64,000 nt of DNA from Streptosporangium subroseum (GCF_900188345.1 NZ_FZOD01000004.1:103270-167269), one strand, 5' to 3'; counted from the stretch's first letter, positions 18,835 through 28,772 are shown. Notes: generated from the letters alone by a model not told the origin. Made by a program: numbers and translations.

Positions 18835-18912
18835 ATGAAGTCCGAGCTCCGGCTGGTGATCCGCGGTCACATCGACCTGTGCCGCGTGTGGTCCTCCTCC
18901 TGTCGCCACTGA
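18835..18912 (+). CDS. Putative cysteine-type leader peptide
   Basis: 25 codons, MKSELRLVIRGHIDLCRVW then SSSCRH. The core HIDLCRV..SS.CR matches the pattern of short actinobacterial leader peptides that precede sulfur and amino-acid transport genes; related cysteine-rich upstream ORFs in mycobacteria attenuate operons when cysteine is plentiful. Both cysteines (16 and 23) are near the end, where stalling would matter. It lies 80 bp upstream of the importer genes. The peptide pattern is seen directly; the regulatory role is inferred. Confidence 0.75.
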   Translation: MKSELRLVIRGHIDLCRVWSSSCRH

Positions 18913-18992
18913 CGCTCCAGCTCTTTCGGCGGAGCGCCGCCCGCGCGCCTCCCCTCTTCTCTCCCGGACGACCAGCCAGAAAGGCTTCAACC

Positions 18993-20042
18993 ATGCCCGT
19001 CGAATTTCCAGGCATCGGTGGCGGTGACACACGCGACGGACCGGAGACGGCACCGCGTCCGGCTCCCGGCCCACGCCGGTCGGCTGCGCGATCGGTGCGA
19101 GCGCACCGGAGATACGGCTGGGACCGGGTGCTCCTCGCCTCCGGATCCGGATCCGCCGCCCCTGCGCGGGCCGCCGCGCCCCCGGTGAACGGCGCCGGGA
19201 AGAACGGAGAGCCCGAGAGCCCCGCGCTGAAAGTGATCACCACCAGGCATCCGGGACGGTGGGTGGCCGCCGCGGTCATCGCCGTACTGCTGGCCATGGT
19301 GGCCAGCGCGCTGATCACCAACCCCGCCTGGGAGTGGGAGGTGGTCGGGGAGTTCCTGTTCGCCCCCTCGGTGCTGCGGGCGGTCGTCTTCACGCTGGAG
19401 CTGACCGCGCTGGGGATCGTCTTCGGCTTCCTGCTGGGCACCGTACTGGCGCTCATGCGGCTGTCGAAGAACCCGCTGCTGTCCTCGGCGGCCTGGGGCT
19501 ACATCGCCCTGTTCCGCTCGATCCCGCTCATCCTGCAACTGCTGTTCTGGTACAACCTGGCCCTGCTGTACCCGAGGCTCTCCTTCGGCGTCCCGTTCGG
19601 CCCGGCGTTCTTCGACATCGGGACCATGGACCTGATCGGCCCGGTCACCGCCGCCGCGCTCGGCCTCGCGCTCCACCAGGCCGCCTACGCCGCGGAGATC
19701 GTCCGGGCGGGCCTGCTCTCGGTGGACCACGGACAGCGGGAGGCCGCCGCGGCGCTGGGCATCCCCAGGACCAGGCAGCTGCTGCGGATCGTCCTGCCCC
19801 AGGCGATGCGGTCGATCGTGCCCACCGCCGGCAACGAGATCATCGGCCTGGTCAAGGGCACCTCGGTGGTCTACATCATGGCCCTGCCTGAGCTGTTCTA
19901 CCAGGTCCAGGTGATCTACAACCGCAACGGCCGGGTCATGGCGCTGCTGCTGGTGGCGACCATCTGGTACCTGGTCATGACCTCCGTGATGTCCGTCGCG
20001 CAGCACTACATCGAGCGCCACTACGGGAAGGGCCGCGCATGA
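18993..20042 (+). CDS. Amino-acid ABC importer permease (HisM/TcyB type)
   Basis: 349 aa from ATG 18993. Residues 1-75 are a poorly conserved Pro/Arg/Ala-rich N-terminus; then come at least five membrane helices and the polar-amino-acid permease loop [26 protein letters not shown], with [15 protein letters not shown] typical of the family. Start choice is uncertain because the same frame is open upstream to 18819, across the leader peptide. It begins a permease-ATPase-binding protein-GNAT operon. The leader peptide suggests a sulfur amino acid such as cystine as substrate (inference). Confidence 0.85.
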   Translation: MPVEFPGIGGGDTRDGPETAPRPAPGPRRSAARSVRAHRRYGWDRVLLASGSGSAAPARAAAPPVNGAGKNGEPESPALKVITTRHPGRWVAAAVIAVLLAMVASALITNPAWEWEVVGEFLFAPSVLRAVVFTLELTALGIVFGFLLGTVLALMRLSKNPLLSSAAWGYIALFRSIPLILQLLFWYNLALLYPRLSFGVPFGPAFFDIGTMDLIGPVTAAALGLALHQAAYAAEIVRAGLLSVDHGQREAAAALGIPRTRQLLRIVLPQAMRSIVPTAGNEIIGLVKGTSVVYIMALPELFYQVQVIYNRNGRVMALLLVATIWYLVMTSVMSVAQHYIERHYGKGRA

Positions 20043-20803
20043 GCGCCGCGATGGTCGACCTGAAGGCCGTGCACAAGAGCTTCGGGTCGCTGGAGGTCCT
20101 GCGCGGGGTGGACCTCCAGGTCGGCGCGGGTGAGGTCACCGTGATCATCGGCCCGTCCGGATCCGGCAAGTCGACCCTGCTGCGCACCGTCAACCACCTG
20201 GAGAAGGTGGACAGCGGGTCGGTCACCGTCGACGGCGAGCTCGTCGGCTACCGCCGGGCGGGCGACAGGCTGTACGAGCTCTCCGAGCGCGAGATCCTCC
20301 GGCAGCGGACCCGGATCGGGTTCGTCTTCCAGAGCTTCAACCTGTTCCCGCACCTGACCGTGCGGCAGAACGTCACCGAGGCGCCCACCTCGGCCCAGCG
20401 CAGGCCGAAGGCCGAGGTGGAGGCCCTGGCGGTCCGGCTGCTGGAACGCGTCGGGCTCTCGGACAAGATCGACGCCTACCCCCGGCAGCTCTCCGGCGGC
20501 CAGCAGCAGCGGGTGGCCATCGCCCGCGCCCTGGCCCTCGAACCCAAGGTCATCCTCTTCGACGAGCCGACGTCCGCGCTGGATCCGGAGCTCGTCGGGG
20601 AGGTGCTCGACGTGGTGAAGGACCTCGCCGTGAGCGGCACCACCATGATCGTCGTCACCCACGAGATCGGCTTCGCCCGCGAGGTCGCCGACACGGTGGT
20701 GTTCATGGACGAGGGCCGCATCGTCGAGCGGGGCACCCCCGCCCAGGTGCTGGACGCGCCCCGGCACGAACGCACCCGCCTGTTTCTCAGCAAGGTTCTC
20801 TGA
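20039..20803 (+). CDS. Amino-acid ABC importer, ATP-binding protein
   Basis: 254 aa; its ATG overlaps the permease stop (ATGA). Walker [11 protein letters not shown]-loop [14 protein letters not shown], signature [15 protein letters not shown], Walker [21 protein letters not shown] and H-loop [16 protein letters not shown] are the pattern of the GlnQ/HisP/TcyC group of polar amino-acid importers. Confidence 0.93.
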   Translation: MSAAMVDLKAVHKSFGSLEVLRGVDLQVGAGEVTVIIGPSGSGKSTLLRTVNHLEKVDSGSVTVDGELVGYRRAGDRLYELSEREILRQRTRIGFVFQSFNLFPHLTVRQNVTEAPTSAQRRPKAEVEALAVRLLERVGLSDKIDAYPRQLSGGQQQRVAIARALALEPKVILFDEPTSALDPELVGEVLDVVKDLAVSGTTMIVVTHEIGFAREVADTVVFMDEGRIVERGTPAQVLDAPRHERTRLFLSKVL

Positions 20804-20823
20804 CCCCCCTAGCAAGGATCGAC

Positions 20824-21822
20824 ATGTCGTTCATATCGAGGCTCGTCCCCATCGCCGTCGCCCTACCCCTCCTTCTCTCGTCCGCCTGCGGTGCGGGTGA
20901 GAGCACGGCGGGGACAACGGACAAATCCGAGGTCGCCCCCGCCGCCGCTCCGTCCGGAGCCGCCGGCGCGAAGATCAACACCAGTCCCGAGCAGAACCGG
21001 GTCCGCGCCGACAAGGTCGAGACCATCGCCGCCGAGGTTCCCGAGGCGATCCGCGCCGACGGTCAGCTCACCGTCGGTTTCAACGGCGAGGGCTCCCCGC
21101 CCCTGGTGTTCCTGGCCGACGACGACACCACGCTGATCGGCGTCGAGACCGACCTCGCCCACCTCATCGGCGACGTCCTGGGCCTGGAGGTGAAGGCGGA
21201 GAACACCTCGTGGGAGAACCTGTTCCTCGCCGTGAAGTCCGGCAAGTACGACGCGGTCCTCAACAACGTCACGGTGACCGAGGAGCGCAAGGACATCTAC
21301 GACTTCGCCACCTACCGGGTGGACCAGCTCGCCTGGCAGGTGGGCGCGAACAGCCCGATCACCAAGATCGAGAAGCCCGCCGACATCGCCGGGCTGAACG
21401 TGTCGGTCGGGTCGGGCACCAACCAGGAGAAGATCCTGCTGGACTGGGACGCCCAGAACCAGAAGGCCGGGCTCAAGGCGGCCCAGATCCAGTACTACCA
21501 GAAGTACGGTGACGTGCTGCTCGCCCTGAAGTCCGGTCGCATCCAGGCCTACTTCGGCCCCAACCCGTCCATCGCCTACCAGGTGGCCGTCGGCGGCGAC
21601 AGCAGGATCGTGGGAACCGTTCCGGGCGGCGGCTCCATCCCGGGCCTGATCGCGGTCATGACCCTCAAGGGGAACGGGCTCGTCAAGCCGGTCAACGAGG
21701 CGCTGAACACGCTCATCAAGAACGGCAAGTACGCCGAGGTGCTCAAGCGCTGGGGTCTCGAGAACGAGGCGCTGCCCGAGTCCCTGATCAACCCCCCCGG
21801 CCTCCCGAGGCAGCCCAAGTGA
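20824..21822 (+). CDS. Amino-acid ABC importer, substrate-binding lipoprotein (family 3)
   Basis: 332 aa. Lipobox LSSAC places the acylated cysteine at Cys22. The mature domain has family-3 binding-protein motifs: LTVGFNGEGSPPLVF, GVETDLAHLIGDVLG, YDAVLNNVTVTEERKDIYDFA and LNVSVGSGTNQEKIL. It starts 20 bp after the ATPase gene. It would capture the substrate outside the membrane. Confidence 0.92.
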   Translation: MSFISRLVPIAVALPLLLSSACGAGESTAGTTDKSEVAPAAAPSGAAGAKINTSPEQNRVRADKVETIAAEVPEAIRADGQLTVGFNGEGSPPLVFLADDDTTLIGVETDLAHLIGDVLGLEVKAENTSWENLFLAVKSGKYDAVLNNVTVTEERKDIYDFATYRVDQLAWQVGANSPITKIEKPADIAGLNVSVGSGTNQEKILLDWDAQNQKAGLKAAQIQYYQKYGDVLLALKSGRIQAYFGPNPSIAYQVAVGGDSRIVGTVPGGGSIPGLIAVMTLKGNGLVKPVNEALNTLIKNGKYAEVLKRWGLENEALPESLINPPGLPRQPK

Positions 21823-22289
21823 GCATCGACTCCATCGAGGTACGGCACGTCGCGGTCAGGGACCCGGAGGTCCGGCCGCTCCTGGACGACCTGCACTTCG
21901 AGTACACCAGCCGGTACGGCCCCAACCAGGAACTCTCCCGTTATCCCGACGACGAGTTCGCCCCGGAGCGGGGAGGGGCGTTCCTGATCCTCGTCGAGCA
22001 CGGGCAGACCATCGCCGGCGGCGCGTTCCGCCGCTACGACCCCGAGACCGCCGAGCTCAAGCGGATCTGGACCCATCCGGACCACCGGCGGCGCGGTCTC
22101 GGCCTCGCCGTCGTGCGCGAGCTCGAACGGGAGGTGCTGCGGCAGGGCTACCGCCGGATCTACCTCACCACCGGCCCTCGGCAGCCCGAGGCCGCCGGAC
22201 TCTACCTGACCGGCGGCTACACCCCGCTCTACGACGTGGAGGCCGACCCCGAGACCGTCGGCGTGCACCCCTTCGAAAAACTCCTCTAG
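21819..22289 (+). CDS. GNAT-family N-acetyltransferase
   Basis: 156 aa from GTG 21819, overlapping the previous stop (GTGA), so part of the importer operon. The acetyl-CoA loop is HPDHRRRGLGLAVVREL, followed by YLTTGPRQPEAAGLY. Its translational coupling to an amino-acid importer suggests it acts on the imported compound or an analogue. Its stop overlaps the stop of the converging exporter gene (CTAG). Confidence 0.88.
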   Translation: MSIDSIEVRHVAVRDPEVRPLLDDLHFEYTSRYGPNQELSRYPDDEFAPERGGAFLILVEHGQTIAGGAFRRYDPETAELKRIWTHPDHRRRGLGLAVVRELEREVLRQGYRRIYLTTGPRQPEAAGLYLTGGYTPLYDVEADPETVGVHPFEKLL

Positions 22290-24058
22290 GAGCTGCGGGC
22301 CGAGACCCAGGAGGCGTGCATGTCGGCGTAGACACCGGGCTCCCTGACGAGCTCGGCGTGCGGGCCGCGCTGCACGATCCGGCCCTTGTCGAAGACCAGC
22401 ACCTCGTCCGCCGCCTCGGCGGTGGACAGCCGGTGGGCGATGGAGACGGCGGTACGGCCCCGCGTGACACCCTCGAGCGCGCGGGCCAGCCGTACCTCCG
22501 TCGCCGGATCCACCGCGGAGGTGGCCTCGTCCAGCAGAAGCAGGTCCGGGTCGGCCAGGTAGGCGCGGGCCAGCGCGACGAGCTGGCGCTCGCCCGCCGA
22601 CATCGACTCGCCGCGCTGACCGACCCGGGTGGAGAGGTCGTCGGGCAGGCCTTCCAGCCAGTCGGCGAGCCCCAGCTCGGTCAGGGCCAGCCGGATCTCC
22701 TCGTCGGTCGCCGAGGGGCGGCCGAATCGGATGTTCTCCGCCAGGGTGCCGTCGAACAGGAAACCGTCCTGCGGCACCATGACGATCCGCTCGCGCAGCG
22801 AGGAGAAACGGACCGTCCGCAGATCCTCCCCGTCCACGGTGACCCGGCCCGAGGCCGGGTCCATCAGCCGGGTGAGCAGCTTGGCGAAGGTCGTCTTGCC
22901 GGAACCGGTCTCCCCCACCACGGCGACCCTGGAGCGCGGCGGGATGCGCACCGAGACCTCGTGCAGCACCGGCACGCCACCGGGGTAGGCGAACCCGACG
23001 TCCTCGAAGGAGACCGAGATGGGACCGCGGGGCAGCTCGACGCCCTCCGGGCCCGGGTCGACGACGTCAGGCGGGGTGTCGAGCACACCGAGGATGCGCC
23101 GCCATCCGGCGATCGCGTTCTGCGCCTCGTTGAGCACCTCGGTGGCGATCTGCAGCGGCGAGACGAACAGCGTGATCAGGAACAGGAAGGCGATCAGGCG
23201 CCCGACCGTGATGTCGCCCCCGATGCCCAGCTTCACCCCGAGCAGCACCACCCCGGCCACGGCCACCGCCGCGACGATCTCGGTCAGCGGGAAGACGGTC
23301 GCGACGATCTTCTGCGTGCGGGCCTGGGCGGCCTTGTTGGCCTCGATCGCGACGTCGAGCCGCTGCGCCGTACGGGCCTCCGAGCCGTGGGCCCGGATCA
23401 CCGCCGCGCCCACGACCGCCTCGCTGACGGCGGAGAGCATGTCGCCGGTGCGCTCGCGGACCAGCGTGTAGGCCCCCGAGAGCCACCGCTGGAAGCGCGG
23501 CAGCGCCACCAGGAGCGGCAGGAAGCAGAGCCAGACCAGCAGGGCGAGCTGCCAGGAGTAGACGAACATCAGCACGGTGGCGACCAGGAGCTGGCCCAGG
23601 GCGATGATGATCATCAGTCCGCCCGACTGCATGAACACGCTGATCTGGTCGACGTCGCCGGTGACCCGGGAGACCAGGGCCCCCCGGCGCTCGGCGTTCT
23701 GGGTGAGCACCGACAGGTCGTGCACGTGCCGGAAGCCACGCACCCTGAGCGTGGCGAGGGAGGACTCGCTCGCCTTGTAGAGGCGGACGTTCATCAGATA
23801 CGCGCACAGCGCGGTGATCACCACGGCGGCCGCGCACAGCAGTACGGCGGTGCGGATGTAGGCCAGGTCGGGACCCGACTCCTGGAGCCCCGTGTCGATG
23901 GTCTGCTGGACGGCGATCGGCACGATCACCTTGCCCAGCGTCGCCACCACGGCCAGCAGGAGCGTCCCGGCCAATCCCTTGCGAAACTCCGGCGTGAGCG
24001 ACAGTCCATGCCGGACGGTGGCGAGCGCCGACCGTTCGACTCCCTGCAACGAACTCAC
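22286..24058 (-). CDS. ABC exporter half-transporter, canonical ATP site
   Basis: 590 aa: six-helix membrane domain (about 30-310) and C-terminal ATPase. Walker A GETGSGKTT, signature MSAGERQLVALARAYL, Walker B LLLLDEATSAVD with the catalytic Glu, and H-loop SIAHRLSTAEAADEV are all complete. Its ATG overlaps the stop of the partner gene, so the two form a heterodimeric exporter. Substrate unknown; such pairs move drugs or lipids. Confidence 0.92.
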   Translation of the reverse strand: MSSLQGVERSALATVRHGLSLTPEFRKGLAGTLLLAVVATLGKVIVPIAVQQTIDTGLQESGPDLAYIRTAVLLCAAAVVITALCAYLMNVRLYKASESSLATLRVRGFRHVHDLSVLTQNAERRGALVSRVTGDVDQISVFMQSGGLMIIIALGQLLVATVLMFVYSWQLALLVWLCFLPLLVALPRFQRWLSGAYTLVRERTGDMLSAVSEAVVGAAVIRAHGSEARTAQRLDVAIEANKAAQARTQKIVATVFPLTEIVAAVAVAGVVLLGVKLGIGGDITVGRLIAFLFLITLFVSPLQIATEVLNEAQNAIAGWRRILGVLDTPPDVVDPGPEGVELPRGPISVSFEDVGFAYPGGVPVLHEVSVRIPPRSRVAVVGETGSGKTTFAKLLTRLMDPASGRVTVDGEDLRTVRFSSLRERIVMVPQDGFLFDGTLAENIRFGRPSATDEEIRLALTELGLADWLEGLPDDLSTRVGQRGESMSAGERQLVALARAYLADPDLLLLDEATSAVDPATEVRLARALEGVTRGRTAVSIAHRLSTAEAADEVLVFDKGRIVQRGPHAELVREPGVYADMHASWVSARSS

Positions 24059-25857
24059 GCGCTGACCTCTTCCTCTGCGCCGAGCGCCTCGCGCTCGGCC
24101 TCTTGACGTTCGTAGGCGGTGACCAGGTTGCGGTAGCCCTCGCAGCGGGCCAGCAGCTCCTCGTGGGAGCCGCGGTCGGCGATCCTGCCCTGCTGGAGGT
24201 AGACGACCTCGTCGGCCAGGGCGATGGTGGCCATCCGGTAGGCGACGACGATCACGGTCGAGGCCTGGGCCGCGTCCCGCAGGCCGTACAGGATCCTGGC
24301 CTCGACCTGCGGGTCCACGCTGGAGGTGGCGTCGTCCAGGATGAGCAGCCGCGGGCGGCGGACCAGCGCGCGGGCCAGTGCCACCCGCTGGCGCTGGCCA
24401 CCGGACAGGGTCGTGCCGCGCTCGCCGACCATGGTGTCGAGCCCCGAGGGGAGACCGCTGACGAACCCGTCGGCCTGGGCCAGGCGCAGCGCCGCCCAGA
24501 CGTCCTCGTCCCCGACCGGCAGGCCGAGGGTGACGTTGCCGCGCACGCTGTCGTCGAACAGGAACGTCTGCTGGGGCACCAGCGCCACCACGTCGCTGAC
24601 CCCGCCGTGCGCGACCTCGCGCAGGTCCACCTCGTCCACCAGCACGGCGCCCGCCTCCGGGTCGACCAGGCGGATGAAGGTCTGGGTGAGCGTGGACTTT
24701 CCGGAGCCCGTGGGGCCGACCAGCGCGACGGTGCGGCCGGGTTCGACCTTCAGGCTCACGTCGTGCAGGACGGGGTAGTCGCCGTAGGAGTAGCCGAGGT
24801 CACGGACCTCCAGCCTGGCCGGGGACGTGCCGGACAGTGTGGCGGTGCCGTACTCCATGGAGCCCGTCGCGGTGAGCACGCCCTTGATCCGCTCGTAGCC
24901 GACGACGGCGCGGGGCAGCTCGCCGAGCACCCAGCCGAGCGCGCGGATCGGGAAGGCCAGCAGGGTGAACAGGTAGGCGACCTGGACGAGGACGCCCGAG
25001 GTGATCGCGCCGCTCTCCAGCCGGAACGCGCCGATCAGCAGCACCGCGAGCACGCCCAGCGTGGGCAGTGCCTCCAGCATCGGGTCGAACAGGCCGCGGA
25101 CCCTGCCGACGGCGATGTTGGCGTCGCGGAGCTCGTTGGCCCTGGCCCGGAACCTGTCGGTCTCCTCGGTCTCGCGGCCGAGGGTCTTGACGACCAGGGC
25201 GCCGTCGAAGCTCTCGTGCGCGATCTCGCTGACCTCCGCGCGCAGCTGCTGGGCCCGGGTGGCCAGGGGGCTGAGCTTGCGCTGGTAGACCAGGTTCAGC
25301 ACGGCGATCGCCGGGAAGATCAGGAAGCCCACCAGGGCGAGGATCGGATCGGTGATCACCATCGCGACCGCCGCGGTGACCAGCATGACGATCACGCCGA
25401 CCGCCATCGGCAGCGGGGCCAGCGGCGCCCAGGCGGCCTCGGCGTCGGCATTGGCGTTGGAGAGGAGCTGGCCGGTCGGGTGCCTGTGGTGCCAGGCCAG
25501 CGGGAGCTTCAGGTACTGCCGGGTGACGGCCCGGCGGGAGTGGGCCTGCATCCGGTACTGCATGACCCCGGCGAGGAACCGTCGTCCGGCCACGCCCATC
25601 GCCTTGAGGAGGGCGACGCCGAGGATGAGAGCCGTGCCGAAGGTGAGCGCACCGGTGGTGATCTCTCCCTGCTTGAGCGCGGGCTCCACGACGTTCTCCG
25701 TGGCCCAGCCGAGCGCCCACGCCGACGCGACCGTCATGCCGCCGTACAGCGCGCTGAACACGACGGCGGCGGCGAAGACCGCCTTCTCCGTCCGGATGGC
25801 CACCCCGAGGACCTGAAGCCCCCGGCGCATGACGGCGGGAGTCACCTTGCTCGCCAC
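24055..25857 (-). CDS. ABC exporter half-transporter, degenerate ATP site
   Basis: 600 aa, six-helix membrane domain then ATPase with Walker A GPTGSGKST and signature [15 protein letters not shown]. The Walker B end reads LLILDDATSSVD: Asp509 replaces the catalytic Glu, and the H-loop histidine is Tyr540 (VVAYRMATIAL). Thus its own Walker A/B site should be non-hydrolytic, as in known heterodimeric exporters such as TM287/288. First gene of the pair. Confidence 0.92.
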   Translation of the reverse strand: MASKVTPAVMRRGLQVLGVAIRTEKAVFAAAVVFSALYGGMTVASAWALGWATENVVEPALKQGEITTGALTFGTALILGVALLKAMGVAGRRFLAGVMQYRMQAHSRRAVTRQYLKLPLAWHHRHPTGQLLSNANADAEAAWAPLAPLPMAVGVIVMLVTAAVAMVITDPILALVGFLIFPAIAVLNLVYQRKLSPLATRAQQLRAEVSEIAHESFDGALVVKTLGRETEETDRFRARANELRDANIAVGRVRGLFDPMLEALPTLGVLAVLLIGAFRLESGAITSGVLVQVAYLFTLLAFPIRALGWVLGELPRAVVGYERIKGVLTATGSMEYGTATLSGTSPARLEVRDLGYSYGDYPVLHDVSLKVEPGRTVALVGPTGSGKSTLTQTFIRLVDPEAGAVLVDEVDLREVAHGGVSDVVALVPQQTFLFDDSVRGNVTLGLPVGDEDVWAALRLAQADGFVSGLPSGLDTMVGERGTTLSGGQRQRVALARALVRRPRLLILDDATSSVDPQVEARILYGLRDAAQASTVIVVAYRMATIALADEVVYLQQGRIADRGSHEELLARCEGYRNLVTAYERQEAEREALGAEEEVSA

Positions 25858-25998
25858 TCGGGGGGTGTCCTTTCAGAGGAAATATTTCTGCCTAAGTCAC
25901 TATCAATTTGGATCAAGCGCTTATTCCCGAGTCCGTGACGCCAGGCGAGCATCCGGCGCTGTGGTTGCCCGAACAACAACCTTGATAGGGTCGGACAT

Positions 25999-26628
25999 GT
26001 GACATACGCCCGCGCCGAACGCGCCGCGCTCAGCGACCTGCTCGCCGGGCTCGGTCCGGACGCCCCCACTCTCTGCGAGGGCTGGACCACCTTCGACCTC
26101 GCCGCCCACCTGGTCCTGCGCGAACGCCGCACGGACGCCGCCGGCGGCATCATGCTCTCGTCGCTGGCCGGATACGCCGCCAGGGTGCAGGAGTCCCTGA
26201 AGGCCAAGCACGGATACGCGGGCCTCGTCGAGCTCCTGCGCTCCGGCCCCGCCGGGATCTACCGCCTGCCCGGCCTGGACCGGCTGGTCAACACCGCCGA
26301 ATACTTCATCCACCACGAGGACGTACGGCGTGCGCAGCGGGTCTGGGAGCCGCGCGAGCTTCCCGCCGACTTCGACGAGACCCTCTGGAAGCAGACCCGC
26401 GCGGGCACCCGCGTGTTCCTGCGCAAGTCACCGGTCCGCGTCGTCCTGCACCGCATCGGCGGCGGCGTCGCCATCGGCGGGCCCAAGGACACCCCGCAGG
26501 CCGAGGTGACCGGCACGGCGGGCGAGCTCATCCTTTTCTGCTTCGGCCGCCAGTCCCACGCCAGGGTCGACGTCACCGGCGACGACGAGGTGGTGGCCAA
26601 GCTGATGGACGCCTCGCTGGGCACCTGA
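25999..26628 (+). CDS. TIGR03085-type protein (maleylpyruvate isomerase/DinB-like fold)
   Basis: 209 aa from GTG 25999. The four-helix N-terminus has LCEGWTTFDLAAHLVLRERR, where His in AAHL is the usual metal ligand, and FIHHEDVRRAQ in the second part. This matches a small actinobacterial family of unknown function related to mycothiol-dependent maleylpyruvate isomerases. It is divergent from the exporter genes. Confidence 0.8.
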   Translation: MTYARAERAALSDLLAGLGPDAPTLCEGWTTFDLAAHLVLRERRTDAAGGIMLSSLAGYAARVQESLKAKHGYAGLVELLRSGPAGIYRLPGLDRLVNTAEYFIHHEDVRRAQRVWEPRELPADFDETLWKQTRAGTRVFLRKSPVRVVLHRIGGGVAIGGPKDTPQAEVTGTAGELILFCFGRQSHARVDVTGDDEVVAKLMDASLGT

Positions 26629-26718
26629 CCCGCCCGCTCCCGTCTCCCCCTCCCGGTCCCGTCACGGCCCGTCCGGACCGACGCGGGTTCACCCGAATGC
26701 CGGGCCCCGCTCCGAAAG

Positions 26719-27543
26719 TCACCCGCGCGAGCGCCCGGGGGCGTCGCGTGCGCCCCTGGGCGGGAGCGGGAAGAACCCGCTGGTGCGGCGGACGTAGTCG
26801 GCGTAGCCGGGGCGAGACTTCGACAGCTGCCTCTCCAGCAGCGGCTTGCCGGTCCCGGCCACCAGGAAATAGGTCATGAGCACCGGCGAGAGCACCGTCA
26901 GCACGCCCGGCCACTGATCGGCGGCGACCAGGAACAGGCCCCACCACACGCAGGCGTCGCCGAAGTAGTTGGGATGGCGGGTGTAGCGCCACAGACCGGT
27001 GTCCAGGACCTTGCCCCCGCTGCCGGGGTCGGCGCGGAAGCGGGCGAGCTGCCGGTCGCCGACCGTCTCGAACACGAATCCGACCAGCCAGAGGGCCGTA
27101 CCGGCCCAGGTGATCCAGCCGAGGGGGCCCTTCTCGAACATCGCCACCTGGACCGGGAGCGAGACGAAGAGCAGGACGACGCCCTGGGTCACGTAGATCG
27201 TGCGGACCGCGTACAGGGTGCGGCTGCCGGGGGCGCGGCCGAGCATCCGCTCGTAGCGCGGGTCCTCGCCCTCGCCGAGGTTGCGCCGCCCGATGTGCAG
27301 CGCCAGCCGCATCCCCCACGCGGCGGTGAGCACCAGCACCAGCAGCCGCCTGGCCTCCTCGCCGCCGGACGAGCCGGACAGCAGGTAGGACACCAGGGCG
27401 ACGAGCGTGAATCCGAGACCCCAGGCCACGTCGATCACCGAGTGGCGGCCCACCCTGAGCGCCACGGCCAGGGTGACCGCGAGCAGCGCGGCGAGGGCGG
27501 CCGCGGAGGCGAGCAGGGACCACCAGAACATCCACCAGGACAT
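26719..27543 (-). CDS. DUF1295 membrane protein (steroid-reductase/ICMT-like fold)
   Basis: 274 aa from ATG 27543, which overlaps the preceding methyltransferase stop by one base (TGATG). It has six or more membrane helices and the family motifs DVAWGLGF, GDRQLARFRADP, TGLWRYTRHPNYFGDACVWWG and PGYADYVRRTSGFFP. RYTRHPNYFG is the NAD(P)H/SAM-binding signature shared with sterol reductases and isoprenylcysteine methyltransferases. Last gene of the lipid cluster; a reductase acting on a modified fatty acyl chain is my inference. Confidence 0.88.
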   Translation of the reverse strand: MSWWMFWWSLLASAAALAALLAVTLAVALRVGRHSVIDVAWGLGFTLVALVSYLLSGSSGGEEARRLLVLVLTAAWGMRLALHIGRRNLGEGEDPRYERMLGRAPGSRTLYAVRTIYVTQGVVLLFVSLPVQVAMFEKGPLGWITWAGTALWLVGFVFETVGDRQLARFRADPGSGGKVLDTGLWRYTRHPNYFGDACVWWGLFLVAADQWPGVLTVLSPVLMTYFLVAGTGKPLLERQLSKSRPGYADYVRRTSGFFPLPPRGARDAPGRSRG

Positions 27544-28772
27544 CACGGCCTCCTCAGCAGGACCTGGTGGACGTCCATCCTGCCCTGCTCGAAGGCGAGC
27601 GCACCACCGACCAGATAGAGCCGCCAGACGCGGGTCATCTCCTCGCCGACCAGCGCGACGGCCTCGGCGTACCGGGACTCGAAGGTGCGGTGCCACTCGC
27701 GCACGGTCCTGACGTAGTGCTCTCCCATCGCCTCGGCGTGCTCGAAGGTCAGGCCGGGGGCCTCCAGCAGCGCGATGGTCGCCCCGACCGGGCGCATGTG
27801 CATGTCGGGGGCGATGTAGGTCTCGATGAACGGCCCTCCCCCGGGATGCCCGGCCCCGCGTGACATCTGCTGGACCAGCACCCGCCCGCCCGGCCTGACC
27901 AGCCGGTGCAGGGCCGAGGCGTAGAGCGGGTAGTTGTCCCGGCCGACGTGCTCGCCCATCTCGACCGAGCCGATCGCGTCGTAGGGGCCGTCGGCGACGT
28001 CGCGGTAGTCCTGCAGCCGGACCGTCACGTCCAGCCCCGCCGAGCGCGACTCGACGAACGCCTTCTGCTCCCCGGACAGGGTGGCCCCGGTGGCCGACAC
28101 GCCGTACTCGCGAGCGGCGTGCAGCACCAGCGAGCCCCACCCGCACCCCACGTCGAGCAGCCGCATGCCGGGCTCCAGGCGCAGCTTGCGGCAGATCATG
28201 TCCAGCTTGCGGCGCTGGGCGTCCGCGAGGGTGTCTCCCGGCTCGAAGAACGCCGAGGAGTAGGCCATCGACCCGTCCAGGATCAGCGCGTAGAAGTCGT
28301 TGGACAGGTCGTAGTGGTGGGAGATCGCCGCCCGGTCCCTGACCCGGCTGTGCGGCCTGCCGCCGAGCCGGGCCTCGGTGGCGGGCGGGGCCGGAGGGCG
28401 GCCGATCACGCTGTGCATTCCCAGCAGCCTCAGCAGCGCCCGTACGGCCCGCACCCGGTCGACCCGGGGCCGGGCCGCTCCGGGTCCGCCCGCCACCGCC
28501 TCCCGGACCCGGCGCAGCCCGTCGGCCAGGTCCCCTTCCACATCCAGCTCACCGGTCACGTACGCCCTGGCCAGGCCGAGCTCCCCCGGGCTCCACAGCA
28601 CGCGCCGCAGCGCCCTCGGGGAGCGCAGCACCACGGTGGGCGCGTCCGCCGGGCCGTACGAACCGCCGTCCCAGGTGCGCAGCCGCAGCGGCGGCTCACC
28701 GCCGAACAGGTCGCGCAGCAGCGGGGCCAGGACTCCTGCCGCGCCGGTGGCGGCGGGTGCGGTGACGGTCAT
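27543..28772 (-). CDS. Cyclopropane-fatty-acyl-phospholipid synthase-like methyltransferase 1
   Basis: 409 aa from ATG 28772. N-terminal helical domain (about 1-145), then the SAM methyltransferase domain with HHYDLSNDFYALIL, LLDVGCGWGSLVLHAA and VRLQDYRD. Compared with E. coli CFA synthase, the catalytic Cys139 is Ser173 (YSSAF), Glu239 is kept as Glu274 (EMGEHVG) and His266 is Gln301 (LVQQMS). The bicarbonate site is thus altered, so simple methyl transfer rather than cyclopropanation is possible. It overlaps the second methyltransferase by 4 bp. Confidence 0.9.
   Translation of the reverse strand: MTVTAPAATGAAGVLAPLLRDLFGGEPPLRLRTWDGGSYGPADAPTVVLRSPRALRRVLWSPGELGLARAYVTGELDVEGDLADGLRRVREAVAGGPGAARPRVDRVRAVRALLRLLGMHSVIGRPPAPPATEARLGGRPHSRVRDRAAISHHYDLSNDFYALILDGSMAYSSAFFEPGDTLADAQRRKLDMICRKLRLEPGMRLLDVGCGWGSLVLHAAREYGVSATGATLSGEQKAFVESRSAGLDVTVRLQDYRDVADGPYDAIGSVEMGEHVGRDNYPLYASALHRLVRPGGRVLVQQMSRGAGHPGGGPFIETYIAPDMHMRPVGATIALLEAPGLTFEHAEAMGEHYVRTVREWHRTFESRYAEAVALVGEEMTRVWRLYLVGGALAFEQGRMDVHQVLLRRP

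Noticed and set aside
22316..25938. Two roughly 600-codon plus-strand frames opposite the ABC exporter genes
   Set aside because: Shadows; the minus-strand frames hold complete ABC motifs.
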